This document shows, in pieces, positions 63,933 through 64,000 of a stretch of DNA of 64,000 bases. Within the stretch, counting starts at the first letter, position 1. Each line of letters begins with the position of its first letter. The stretch comes from Agapetus fuscipes (taxonomy: Eukaryota > Arthropoda > Insecta > Trichoptera > Glossosomatidae), in the NCBI GenBank assembly GCA_951799405.1, contig OX637333.1, positions 19,033,960-19,097,959 on the forward strand, given 5' to 3'. A program made the position numbers and the translations under genes. The notes under the pieces were generated by a model, which saw nothing but the letters and a program-made list of their open reading frames with translations, had not been told where the DNA came from and ran no database searches.

Positions 63933-64000
63933 GAGTAATAGGTTTGTATAGGGCTAAGCCCATGCTATAAAAACTTGGTACGAAAACAGTAATAATAACT
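63933..64000 (+). repeat. R3U copy cut by the window end
   Basis: CTTGAGTAATAGGTTTGTAT, AGGGCTAAGCCCATGC and ATAAAAACTTGGTACG: the head of an R3U copy continuing past base 64000. Confidence 0.75.

Overview
This is an AT-rich eukaryotic window, almost certainly from an arthropod and most likely an insect. The evidence is an arthropod-type 5S rRNA sequence, jockey/CR1-like and RTE-like LINEs, tRNA-headed SINEs and many fold-back DNA elements. I cannot name the species. I found no host protein-coding gene I would defend. Nearly all recognisable sequence is mobile DNA, often nested, in old AT-rich spacer.

Main repeat families, as named in the entries: (1) LINE-R, an RTE-like LINE whose ~250-bp 3' end (R3U, core GGTTGGTATGAGGCTGACC, tail (TTAGA)n) occurs about 28 times on both strands. 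At three loci it is contiguous with the LINE-R reverse-transcriptase C-terminus. (2) SINE-A, tRNA-headed (GTCCGGTCGATAGCTCAG). (3) SINE-B, with a Thr-like tRNA head and a 3' end in GCGCTCACCAAATAAAT. (4) SINE-C, a minor third tRNA-headed family. (5) MITE-P, a ~150-bp palindromic MITE with CCCCGAGTATAAAAC termini. (6) Several single fold-back or TIR elements. (7) Loci carrying hammerhead-ribozyme-like cores (CUGANGA, stem II, GAAA), some in inverted-repeat insertions with 12-14 bp target duplications.

Layout: 0-27 kb is SINEs, R3U copies, LINE 3' fragments, MITEs and a hAT-like element. At 27.75-29.5 kb a LINE-R copy is split by a 897-bp Gypsy-derived mini LTR element (identical 163-bp LTRs, 4-bp target duplication). 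At 32.4-34.2 kb lies a 1.75-kb TIR element with TTA target duplication. At 36.1-36.6 kb a LINE-R copy is split by a hammerhead-bearing fold-back. At 37.1-38.0 kb two SINE-A copies form a large inverted repeat. At 43.66-44.07 kb a complete 5S rRNA sequence is joined head-to-tail to a SINE-B. At 45.9-46.6 kb a LINE lies inside a LINE. At 49.4-53.75 kb is a nearly complete jockey/CR1-group LINE (L49), followed directly by a 5'-truncated copy. The last 10 kb returns to SINEs, R3U copies and LINE fragments.

Most notable: L49 keeps its two ORFs in one frame, separated by a single UAG in the leaky context UAG-CAA-CUA, with no AUG before the endonuclease. This suggests a readthrough polyprotein. The other strong points are the 5S-SINE composite and the cluster of hammerhead-like motifs.
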